Source: Rhodoferax sp. (GTDB lineage Bacteria; Pseudomonadota; Gammaproteobacteria; Burkholderiales; Burkholderiaceae_C). Taken from it: a stretch of 38,735 nt of DNA. The stretch is taken from assembly GCA_018061265.1 (NCBI GenBank), contig JAGOUM010000022.1:1-38735 (forward strand). Direction: 5' to 3'. Of the stretch, positions 31,773 to 38,735 are shown in pieces. Position 1 is the first letter of the stretch. Every line of letters starts with the position of its first letter. The notes under the pieces are model-generated. The model was not told where the DNA came from. It made no database searches and saw only the letters and a program-made list of their open reading frames with translations. Position numbers and translations under genes: made by a program.

Positions 31773-32474
31773 ATGCAGCGCCGGACAATCTCAAGCTTCC
31801 TGCTTTCTTCAGCCGCCAGTTCTCTGGCGGTTTTTCATTTAGGGGCCGTCGCACAGACGCAGGGTTTGTCCAACCAGCAGGTCTCCAATGGCCTCAAAAC
31901 AGCGCTGGAGCAAGGTGCGCGCGCTGCGGTCGCGCAATTAGGGCGCCAGGACGGCTTTTGGTCCAATGACAAAGTTCGAATACCTTTGCCGGGTTTTTTG
32001 CAGGACACAGCCAAGCTGTTGCGCCGAATAGGGCAGGGCGATAGGCTGGATGAATTGCTCAAAGCCATGAATCAGGCGGCAGAAGCTGCTGTGCCATTGG
32101 CAAAAGACAGTCTCGTTGCAGCTGTCAAATCCATGAGTTTTCAGGATGCGGCGACGGTCCTGCGTGGTGGTGACACTTCAGTCACTGAGTTCTTTGCCAG
32201 CAAAACTCGATTGAACTTGACTGAAAAGTTCTTGCCTGTGGTGACAAAGACGACCTCGCGCGTCGACCTCGCCACCAAATACAACCGGATCATCAGCAAG
32301 GCTGCCGGGATGGGCATGCTCAGAGCCGAGCAGCAATCCCTGGAGCACTATGTCACGGACAAGACATTGGATGGTCTATATTTCATGATTGGTCAAGAGG
32401 AAAAGAAAATTCGCCGCGACCCTATTGGCACGGGTAGTGCCTTGTTGGGTAAGGTTTTTGGGACTTTGAGATAA
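31773..32474 (+). CDS. DUF4197 domain protein, exported
   Basis: 233 residues. An N-terminal hydrophobic stretch after MQRR (SFLLSSAASSLAVFHLGAVA) looks like a signal peptide. The mature part matches DUF4197: GLSNQQVSNGLKTALEQGA, then NDKVRIPLPGFLQ, DRLDELLKAMNQAAE and TVTEFF-like TSVTEFFASKT. It is mostly helical and of unknown function. No lipoprotein cysteine is seen. It stands alone, followed after 19 bp by the MFS gene. Confidence 0.85.
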   Translation: MQRRTISSFLLSSAASSLAVFHLGAVAQTQGLSNQQVSNGLKTALEQGARAAVAQLGRQDGFWSNDKVRIPLPGFLQDTAKLLRRIGQGDRLDELLKAMNQAAEAAVPLAKDSLVAAVKSMSFQDAATVLRGGDTSVTEFFASKTRLNLTEKFLPVVTKTTSRVDLATKYNRIISKAAGMGMLRAEQQSLEHYVTDKTLDGLYFMIGQEEKKIRRDPIGTGSALLGKVFGTLR

Positions 32475-32493
32475 GCACTCTGGCCTTGACCCA

Positions 32494-33735
32494 ATGCATG
32501 CCTTGACCAGGCAAAACGCTGTGGCGATGTTTGCAGCGTTTGCTTGCGCCTACTTTCTTTCAGCGCTGGTTCGGGCAATCACGGCGACCTTGTCACCAAC
32601 GCTGACGCAAGAGTTTGACATGAGCGCTGGCGAGCTAGGACTGCTTGCCGGTGGTTATTTTTTTGGCTTTGCAGCGTCCCAGTGGCCAATGGGTTCATGG
32701 CTGGACCGATATGGCCCCAAAAAGGTGGTGTTGAGTCTGCTGGCTATCGCGATTCTGGGCTGTTGTGCTTTTGCCATCTCGAGCAGTTTTGTTGGTCTGC
32801 TATTGGCACGGGTGTTAACTGGAGTTGGTGTCAGCGCTTGCCTGATGGGTCCGTTGACAGCTTATCGTCGTTGGTATGCGCCGGCCACTCAAATGCGTGC
32901 CAATTCCTGGATGCTGATGGTCGGCTCGTTAGGGATGGTCGCCTCGACCCTTCCTGTGCAGTGGCTGATGCCGATCACGGGTTGGCGACCGATATTCTGG
33001 GCGATGGCATTGTTGATCATGATCAGCATGGCTTTGATCTTCTTCAAGGTGCCGCGTTGGCATGCCCTTGTAGCAACAGCGAATCCCAGTCCTGGGTCTG
33101 AACGGCAACAACCCGGCTACGCGCAGGTTTGGCGGCACCCCTTCTTTCGTGCCATGGCACCGATGGGCTTTTTTATTTACGGCGGATTGGTCGCCATGCA
33201 GACCCTGTGGGTTGTGCCCTGGATGACCGAGGTCGCAGGACTGACGGCGTTTCAGGCCGCCCAAGGCATGTTTTGGCTCAATGTCGCCATGCTGATTACG
33301 TTTTTGGCTTGGGGCTGGGTCAATCCAGTACTGGCCCGCCGGGGTTGGAATGCCAGTCTGCTGATCCGCTACGGTATGCCTCTGAGTTTTGTTTTGCTTG
33401 CTGCAATTATCATAGCTGAAAGGTCAATTGTAATATTGTCTGGAGTACTTTGGACTTTATATTGCATGGCCTGTACAGTGATTTCTTTGGCGCAGCCGGC
33501 CGTGGCATTGGCATTCCCGTCTGAACTCGCTGGGCGGGCGTTGTCGGCCTTCAACCTGGTTGTATTTTCCGGCGTTTTTGTGGTGCAGTGGGGCATAGGG
33601 TTGGGCATTGATGGGTTTGTGGCGACCGGCATGGGGAAAATTCAGGCGTTCCAATACACCATGGGCATTTTTTTGCTGTTGACGGTGCTTTCCTACGCTA
33701 ATTTTCTTTGCGCAAAAAGCCATAATCCGGCTTGA
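32494..33735 (+). CDS. MFS transporter
   Basis: 413 residues with twelve predicted membrane helices. The loop 2-3 motif A is GSWLDRYGPKKV, and the second motif-like region LLARVLTGVGVSACLMGPLTAYRRW follows. A charged central loop near residue 195 divides the halves. The substrate cannot be assigned from sequence. It lies 19 bp after the DUF4197 gene, close enough for co-transcription, and upstream of the PTS cluster by 55 bp. The first ATG at 32494 is used; a ribosome binding site is not obvious. Confidence 0.88.
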   Translation: MHALTRQNAVAMFAAFACAYFLSALVRAITATLSPTLTQEFDMSAGELGLLAGGYFFGFAASQWPMGSWLDRYGPKKVVLSLLAIAILGCCAFAISSSFVGLLLARVLTGVGVSACLMGPLTAYRRWYAPATQMRANSWMLMVGSLGMVASTLPVQWLMPITGWRPIFWAMALLIMISMALIFFKVPRWHALVATANPSPGSERQQPGYAQVWRHPFFRAMAPMGFFIYGGLVAMQTLWVVPWMTEVAGLTAFQAAQGMFWLNVAMLITFLAWGWVNPVLARRGWNASLLIRYGMPLSFVLLAAIIIAERSIVILSGVLWTLYCMACTVISLAQPAVALAFPSELAGRALSAFNLVVFSGVFVVQWGIGLGIDGFVATGMGKIQAFQYTMGIFLLLTVLSYANFLCAKSHNPA

Positions 33736-33790
33736 CTTATACCCAAGCGCTGGTCAACAAGCCGTTCTGCGGCATCGCAACACACAACAC

Positions 33791-34237
33791 ATGAAAAACG
33801 GTATCTTTATCATTGCCCACGCGCCGCTGGCCAGTGCACTGCGGCAATGTGTGCTGCATGTGTTTCCAGACGCCAGCTCGGTGGTTGCCGTGCTCGACGT
33901 ACAGCCCAATATGCCAACTGAGGAAACTTTGCTGAGTGCACGTTTGACCATGGCCATGTTAAAACAGCCCAACACTTTGGTGTTGACCGACATGTTTGGA
34001 GCCACGCCGTGCAACGTGGCTCAGAAACTGGTGGATGGGCTCAACACGCGTCTCATCGCTGGCGTCAATCTACCCATGTTGATGCGTGCCATCACTTACC
34101 GCAATGAGCCGCTGGACGCGTTGGTCGCACGTGCGCTGTCGGGTGGAACACAAGGCGTCATGCAGGTTGCAGTCACAGCGCCGCAAAACCAGCTCCGGAA
34201 AATTCATGATCAGAACCACCACGACCATCAGCAATAA
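33791..34237 (+). CDS. PTS EIIA component, mannose/fructose type
   Basis: 148 residues of the EIIA-Man fold. The phosphorylated histidine is H10 (GIFIIAHAPLASAL), and TDMFGATPCNVAQ is the second family motif. It takes phosphate from HPr. No EIIB, EIIC or EIID genes are present, so it probably regulates other proteins and does not serve sugar uptake. The C-terminal end overlaps the ptsH start by 32 bp. It is the first gene of a three-gene EIIA-HPr-EI operon common in beta-proteobacteria. Confidence 0.92.
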   Translation: MKNGIFIIAHAPLASALRQCVLHVFPDASSVVAVLDVQPNMPTEETLLSARLTMAMLKQPNTLVLTDMFGATPCNVAQKLVDGLNTRLIAGVNLPMLMRAITYRNEPLDALVARALSGGTQGVMQVAVTAPQNQLRKIHDQNHHDHQQ

Positions 34238-34475
34238 GCTTGGCTTACATGCCCGGGCATCAGCGAAGCTGACCAAACTGGCCGGTAGCTTTCCCTGTGA
34301 AGTCTGGATGTACCGCGGTGAGCGGCGCGTCAATGCCAAAAGTATCATGGGCGTGATGATGCTCGCAGCGGGCCTGGGTACAGACGTCGATGTTGAAACC
34401 CATGGTGACCGCGAGCAAGAGGCGATGGAGGCGCTGTTGGCACTCATCAATGACAAGTTCGGAGAGGGTGAATAA
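34206..34475 (+). CDS. ptsH: Phosphocarrier protein HPr
   Basis: 89 residues. The EI-phosphorylated histidine is H15 (NKLGLHARASAKL), and S46 (AKSIMGVMML) is the residue phosphorylated by HPr kinase where that enzyme exists. It passes phosphate from EI to EIIA. The ATG at 34206 lies inside the EIIA gene in another frame; the long frame continuing upstream is only its shadow. The 32-bp overlap suggests coupled translation. Confidence 0.95.
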   Translation: MIRTTTTISNKLGLHARASAKLTKLAGSFPCEVWMYRGERRVNAKSIMGVMMLAAGLGTDVDVETHGDREQEAMEALLALINDKFGEGE

Positions 34476-34549
34476 ATGTCACCCAGGAGCAACACTGTGT
34501 CACGCCGGGAAAAGTGCCACTGGGTTCATGGCGGCAAGGAGCGCCAACC

Positions 34550-36328
34550 ATGACATTCTCGATCCACGGCTTGGCCGTCGCGCGCGGCATTGCGATTGGC
34601 CGGGTGGTGCTGGTCGCGTCGAGCCGACTGGATGTTGCGCACTATTTCATTGAGCCGTCTCAGGTAACGGCTGAAATCAACCGGGTTCGTGATGGACGCG
34701 ACGCAGTGGTTGCGGAGATCCATCGCCTGCAGACCAGCATTGCCCAGATGAGTCCGAAAGATACGCCACACGAGTTGACGGCGCTGCTCGATGTGCATCT
34801 GATGCTGCTACAGGACGAGGAGCTCAAGCTAGGTGTCAAACACTGGATTCGTGATCGCCTCTACAACGCAGAATGGGCGTTGACTAGCCAGCTCGAAGTG
34901 GTGGCACGCCAATTCGACGAGATGGAGGATGAATACCTGCGGGAACGCAAGGCCGATCTGGAACAAATTACCGAAAAAGTCCTGCGCGCCATGCGGGGTG
35001 TTTCGTCACCGATCTTCCAGCCACAACCGCGCAACAGCCGCAAAACCACCCAGCAGGACCTGTTGCTCGACGATACCGTCGACGTGCCGCTGATCCTGGT
35101 GGCGCACGATCTGTCACCCGCAGATATGCTGCAGTTCAAGCAAAGTGTGTTTGCCGGCTTTATCACCGATGTGGGTGGCAAGACCTCGCACACTGCCATT
35201 GTGGCGCGCAGCCTGGATATTCCGGCAGTTGTGGGTGCGCGCTGGAGCAGCCAATTGATGCGCCAGGACGACTGGGTCATCATTGACGGCGACGCCGGTG
35301 TGGTGGTGGTTGACCCCTCACCCATCATCCTGGCGGAGTACGGGTTCAAACAGCGCCAGGGTGAACTCGAACGCGGGCGGCTGACCCGTCTGCTGCACAC
35401 ACCAGCGGTGACGATGGACGGGCAAAAGATCGAATTGCTGGCCAACATTGAAATGCCTGACGACGCTGCCAGTGCACTTGCTGCTGGTGCGGTAGGGGTC
35501 GGGCTTTTTCGCAGCGAGTTCCTTTTTATGGGTCGGCACGGCAAGTTGCCCAATGAGGATGAGCAGTACAAGGCATACCGTCGCGCGGTCGAAGGTATGC
35601 AGGGCTTGCCGGTCACGATCCGCACGGTTGATGTCGGTGCTGACAAACCGCTGGACGAAACCCTGCGCGATGATGCCCATCTGAACCCTGCGCTGGGTCT
35701 GCGCGCCATCCGCTGGAGCCTGGCTGACCCTGCCATGTTTTTGACGCAGCTGAGGGCTATCCTGCGCGCAGCTGCACATGGACAAGTGCATTTGCTGATC
35801 CCGATGCTGGTACATGCCAGTGAAATCCGCCAGACCATGGCGCTGATCGATCACGCCCGGGTGCAGCTTGATAACCGTGGTGTGGCCTACGGACCGGTCA
35901 AGGTTGGCGCGATGATCGAAATTCCGGCCGCGGCACTCACACTCAAAGTGTTCCTCAAGTACTTTGATTTCCTGTCCATTGGCACCAATGACCTGATTCA
36001 ATACACCTTGGCCATTGACCGGGCCGATGAGTCAGTGGCGCACCTGTACGACCCGATGCACCCCGCCGTACTGCGGCTGATTGCCGCCACCATTGCAGAG
36101 GGCCATGCACAGGGCAAGCCGGTGAGTGTGTGCGGAGAAATGGCAGGCGATGTCAGTCTGACCAAGCTGTTGCTGGGAATGGGCCTGCGCAGTTTTTCAA
36201 TGCATCCAGCGCAAATACTGGTGGTCAAACAGGAGATATTGCGTGCTGACACCAGCAAACTTGTGAATTGGGTTGAACAGGTGATCGCTGACGACGAGCC
36301 TGTGAAAAAACTCGCCAAGCCCAACTGA
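34550..36328 (+). CDS. ptsI: PTS enzyme I
   Basis: 592 residues; autophosphorylates from phosphoenolpyruvate and passes phosphate to HPr. The active histidine is H214 (GGKTSHTAIVARSLDIPAVVG). The PEP-binding C-terminal domain has RTVDVGADKPL, GAMIEIPAAAL, SIGTNDLIQYTLA and SVCGEMAGD. No GAF domain is present, so this is ordinary EI and not PtsP. The ATG at 34550 has AAGGAG upstream. Its stop lies in a palindrome shared with the convergent lrgB. Confidence 0.96.
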   Translation: MTFSIHGLAVARGIAIGRVVLVASSRLDVAHYFIEPSQVTAEINRVRDGRDAVVAEIHRLQTSIAQMSPKDTPHELTALLDVHLMLLQDEELKLGVKHWIRDRLYNAEWALTSQLEVVARQFDEMEDEYLRERKADLEQITEKVLRAMRGVSSPIFQPQPRNSRKTTQQDLLLDDTVDVPLILVAHDLSPADMLQFKQSVFAGFITDVGGKTSHTAIVARSLDIPAVVGARWSSQLMRQDDWVIIDGDAGVVVVDPSPIILAEYGFKQRQGELERGRLTRLLHTPAVTMDGQKIELLANIEMPDDAASALAAGAVGVGLFRSEFLFMGRHGKLPNEDEQYKAYRRAVEGMQGLPVTIRTVDVGADKPLDETLRDDAHLNPALGLRAIRWSLADPAMFLTQLRAILRAAAHGQVHLLIPMLVHASEIRQTMALIDHARVQLDNRGVAYGPVKVGAMIEIPAAALTLKVFLKYFDFLSIGTNDLIQYTLAIDRADESVAHLYDPMHPAVLRLIAATIAEGHAQGKPVSVCGEMAGDVSLTKLLLGMGLRSFSMHPAQILVVKQEILRADTSKLVNWVEQVIADDEPVKKLAKPN

Positions 36329-36344
36329 TCAATTTTGATCAGTT
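36323..36344. terminator. Palindrome over the convergent ptsI and lrgB stops
   Basis: AACTGATCAA and TTGATCAGTT (36323-36332 with 36335-36344) form a perfect ten-base stem with a two-base centre. It contains both stop codons (TGA at 36326-36328, and on the other strand at 36339-36341). There is no U-run, so termination is only probable. Confidence 0.5.
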
Positions 36345-37058
36345 GAACATCAGCGGGATGAGCAGCGCTGCCAGCAGCACCTGTAGACCCAGTGCCAAAC
36401 CGGCGTAAGCACCAGCAGTCCCGTTCACCTGTAATGCACGCGCCGCGCCAATGCCATGTGCAGCGGTGCCCAACGCGAAGCCATGGATCATCCAGCCGGC
36501 GCTGTCTTTGGTGACACCAAGCAGGTCGAACACCAGTTTGCCACTCAGCGCGCCGACCATGCCGGTCACCACTGCAAAAACAGCCGCCAAGGCAGGAATA
36601 CCTCCAATCCTGTCAGCAATCCCCATGGCGACCGGGGCGGTTACGGATTTGGGTGCCAGAGACAGGACGACATCTTGCGGCAGTCCGGCTAGCCAGCCCA
36701 GGAGCAGTGCTGAGCCACTGGCTGCCGCCCCACCCAGCAAAGCGGCCAGCAGAAGGCCACGCCAGCGCTGGGCCAACTCGTGGCGCCGCTCCCAAAGTGG
36801 CCAGGCAAGCGCCACCACAGCCGGGCCGAGTAAAAAGTGGATGAACTGCGCGCCAGAAAAATAAGTTGGATAGTCGACGTCCGACAGGGTCAGCAGACTG
36901 GCCAGCATCACCACCGACCACAACACCGGATTGGCCCAGGCCGCCTGGTTGAGATGGGTATACGTCGCTTGCGCCAATACATACACGACCAGTGTTGCAG
37001 TCAGACCAAACAGCGGTGTGGCCGAGAGATAAACCCACAACTCGACAAACTTAGGCAT
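36339..37058 (-). CDS. lrgB: LrgB family protein
   Basis: 239 residues with about seven to eight membrane segments. Family signatures are SGAQFIHFLLGPAVVALA, LAPKSVTAPVAMGIADRIGG, and FALGTAAHGIGAARAL. LrgB/YohK proteins work with an LrgA/CidA partner; in Staphylococcus they modulate murein hydrolase activity, and in plants and some bacteria a glycolate or pyruvate transport role is shown or proposed. The ATG at 37056-37058 overlaps the lrgA end by eight bases, so the two are translationally coupled. Confidence 0.92.
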   Translation of the reverse strand: MPKFVELWVYLSATPLFGLTATLVVYVLAQATYTHLNQAAWANPVLWSVVMLASLLTLSDVDYPTYFSGAQFIHFLLGPAVVALAWPLWERRHELAQRWRGLLLAALLGGAAASGSALLLGWLAGLPQDVVLSLAPKSVTAPVAMGIADRIGGIPALAAVFAVVTGMVGALSGKLVFDLLGVTKDSAGWMIHGFALGTAAHGIGAARALQVNGTAGAYAGLALGLQVLLAALLIPLMFN

Positions 37059-37398
37059 CCTGACTCCGTTGGGCGGCGCGCAACACCAGTGCCGTGATGG
37101 CCAGGCCAATCCAGGTAGACAGGACAATCACGCCCAACATCCGTAATCCATACTGGCCGAGCAAACCCAGGTGTGTCATGACCCCGACGCCCACCGGAAC
37201 AAACAGCAAAGAGAGGTGTTGCAGCAAAAAACCGGCACAGGCGGCCACTGGATCGCGCACCATCTGCCAGCGCAGTGCCGGCACCAGCAGCAGCATGCCG
37301 ATCACCGGCCCGGGAAAAGGCAACACCAGACCGCGAGACAGCAGCTCACCCATTGATTGCATGATCAAAAGGCACGCCAGCCCTTGTATAGCCTGCAT
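37051..37398 (-). CDS. lrgA: CidA/LrgA family protein
   Basis: 115 residues with four membrane segments. Matches the family by LPFPGPVIGMLLL and the later HLSLLFVPVGVGVMTHLG. It forms the first half of the LrgA-LrgB pair. The ATG at 37396-37398 is preceded by AAGAG. It follows the GlcD-type gene by 9 bp on the same strand, so all three could share a transcript; this fits a link between LrgAB and glycolate or lactate metabolism, though that is inferred. Confidence 0.9.
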   Translation of the reverse strand: MQAIQGLACLLIMQSMGELLSRGLVLPFPGPVIGMLLLVPALRWQMVRDPVAACAGFLLQHLSLLFVPVGVGVMTHLGLLGQYGLRMLGVIVLSTWIGLAITALVLRAAQRSQDA

Positions 37399-37407
37399 TT
37401 CTAGCTC

Positions 37408-38735
37408 TTAAAAACGTGGTAAATCGGGATGCTTGAGCTGGCCACCACGCACCAGCATCTTTCCGTACTCGGCGCAGCGGTGCAAGGTTGGAATGACTTT
37501 GCCGGGGTTGAGCAGGCCCAGCGGGTCAAAAGCGCGCTTGACGCCAAACATCTGCTCGTTTTCTTCCGGGCTGAATTGCACACACATGCTGTTGAGTTTC
37601 TCGATCCCCACACCATGCTCACCTGTCACCGTGCCACCCATGGCCACGCTAGTTTCAAGAATGTCAGCGCCAAACAGCTCGCAGCGGTGTAACTGGTCGG
37701 CGTCATTGGCGTCAAACATAATCAGCGGGTGCAGGTTGCCGTCGCCGGCGTGAAACACGTTGGCACAGCGCAGGCCATACTTTTTCTCCATGTCAGAAAT
37801 GGCCAGCAGCAGGTCGGCCAGCCGCTTGCGCGGAATGGTTGAGTCCATACACATGTAGTCCGGGCTGATGCGCCCGCTGGCTGGAAAAGCGTTTTTGCGC
37901 CCGCTCCAGAAACGCAGCCGCTCGGCCTCGTCGCGGCTCACTGCAATGGCGGTGGCCCCGCACGCCCGCAGCACTTCACTCATGCGACCAATCTCTTCTT
38001 CGACCTCTTCGGGAGTGCCGTCACTTTCACACAGCAAAATCGCCTCGGCGTTCAGGTCGTAGCCGGCGTGCACAAAATCCTCGACCGCGGCGGTCATGGG
38101 CTTGTCCATCATCTCCAGCCCGGCCGGAATGATGCCCGCACCAATCACGCTGGCCACGGCGTCGCCGGCCTTGCGCATGTCGTCAAAGCTGGCCATGATG
38201 CAGCGCGCCAGCATGGGTTTGGGGATGAGTTTGACCGTGACCTCGGTCGTGACCGCCAGCATGCCTTCTGAGCCAATCACCACGCCCAGCAGGTCAAAGC
38301 CGGGTGTTTCGAGCGCGTCCGAACCCAAGGTGAGCGGCTCGCCGTCCATGGTGAAGCCGCGCACCTTCACGATGTTGTGCATGGTCAGCCCGTATTTCAG
38401 GCAGTGCACACCACCCGAATTTTCTGCCACATTGCCGCCGATGGTGCATGCGATCTGGCTGCTCGGGTCGGGTGCGTAATACAGGCTGTGCACCGCAGCG
38501 GCCTCGCTGATGGCCAGGTTGCGCACACCACACTGCACCACCGCCGTGCGTGAAACCGGGTCGATTTTGAGGATTTTGTTGAACTTCGCTAGTGACAAAG
38601 TCACCCCTAGCGCGTGTGGCAATGCACCACCTGACAGGCCGGTGCCGGCACCACGCGCTACCACTGGCACCTGCATCGCATGGCAAATACGCAGCACATC
38701 CTGCACCTGTGCCTCGTTCTCAGGCAGGGCGACCA
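37408..38735 (-). CDS. glcD: FAD-linked oxidase, glycolate oxidase subunit GlcD type, 5' end outside window
   Basis: At least 442 residues; the frame is open to the window edge, so the N-terminus is missing. The FAD-binding segment (VARGAGTGLSGGAL) and IGGNVAENSGGVHCLKYG are clear, as is the C-terminal oxidase domain with HAGDGNLHPLI and GTVTGEHGVGIEK. It oxidises glycolate or a related 2-hydroxyacid (D-lactate in close paralogues). GlcE and GlcF would be expected nearby but are not in the window. Nine bases separate it from lrgA. Confidence 0.88.
   Translation of the reverse strand, partial: VALPENEAQVQDVLRICHAMQVPVVARGAGTGLSGGALPHALGVTLSLAKFNKILKIDPVSRTAVVQCGVRNLAISEAAAVHSLYYAPDPSSQIACTIGGNVAENSGGVHCLKYGLTMHNIVKVRGFTMDGEPLTLGSDALETPGFDLLGVVIGSEGMLAVTTEVTVKLIPKPMLARCIMASFDDMRKAGDAVASVIGAGIIPAGLEMMDKPMTAAVEDFVHAGYDLNAEAILLCESDGTPEEVEEEIGRMSEVLRACGATAIAVSRDEAERLRFWSGRKNAFPASGRISPDYMCMDSTIPRKRLADLLLAISDMEKKYGLRCANVFHAGDGNLHPLIMFDANDADQLHRCELFGADILETSVAMGGTVTGEHGVGIEKLNSMCVQFSPEENEQMFGVKRAFDPLGLLNPGKVIPTLHRCAEYGKMLVRGGQLKHPDLPRF

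Noticed and set aside
34861-35838. 325-residue open frame antisense to ptsI
   Set aside because: It lies wholly inside a gene with intact family motifs; the translation is serine- and arginine-rich with no recognisable domain, typical of an antisense shadow in GC-rich DNA.

Overview
The window looks like a chromosomal segment of a betaproteobacterium, most likely family Comamonadaceae (Rhodoferax/Polaromonas-like). This is inferred from protein sequences and gene content, not from a search. Pointers are the beta-type ribosomal proteins, a 354-residue class II aldolase, a DUF3717-DUF1289 protein, DUF4197, a GTP-type PEP carboxykinase and a manX-ptsH-ptsI cluster without a sugar permease. There is no prophage, CRISPR array, tRNA or rRNA, and coding density is high.

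Region 1 (1-7.0 kb): the 3' end of fabG, a DUF3717/DUF1289 protein, a holin-4 superfamily membrane protein, the BepA-like protease, moaC, a small secreted cysteine protein, a Wzy/PglL-type membrane protein and fructose-bisphosphate aldolase. The 3' end of moaC is repeated (71 identical bases) 714 bp downstream. The two copies flank the small secreted-protein gene, like the footprint of an insertion at the moaC 3' end.

Region 2 (7.0-13.3 kb): a YidE-type transporter, then pckG, pyk and a MarC protein. fba, pckG and pyk lie on one strand and cover the lower glycolysis/gluconeogenesis node.

Region 3 (13.3-19.7 kb): a dienelactone hydrolase-like protein, a CorA-type transporter and hemB. hemJ, a VanZ protein, a [2Fe-2S] ferredoxin-like protein and a D,D-carboxypeptidase follow on the plus strand. 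Between hemB and hemJ lies a promoter, three hairpins (one with a C-rich, anti-Shine-Dalgarno-like loop) and a strong terminator. This is either a new ~100-nt small RNA or a hemJ attenuation leader, and is the best novel candidate here.

Region 4 (19.7-29.9 kb): the str and S10 ribosomal gene clusters, rpsL-rpsG-fusA-tuf-rpsJ and rplC-rplD-rplW-rplB-rpsS-rplV-rpsC-rplP-rpmC-rpsQ. Gaps carry structured elements: a probable S7 site between rpsL and rpsG, a duplicated hairpin with compensatory changes between fusA and tuf, and a promoter plus leader hairpin between rpsJ and rplC. A strong terminator follows rpsQ, and the spc operon is not adjacent.

Region 5 (29.9-38.7 kb): a Prx5-type peroxiredoxin, a divergent cytochrome b561/cytochrome c' pair, a DUF4197 protein, an MFS transporter, EIIA-HPr-EI of the phosphotransferase system, an LrgAB pair, and a glycolate-oxidase GlcD-type flavoprotein that runs off the window end.
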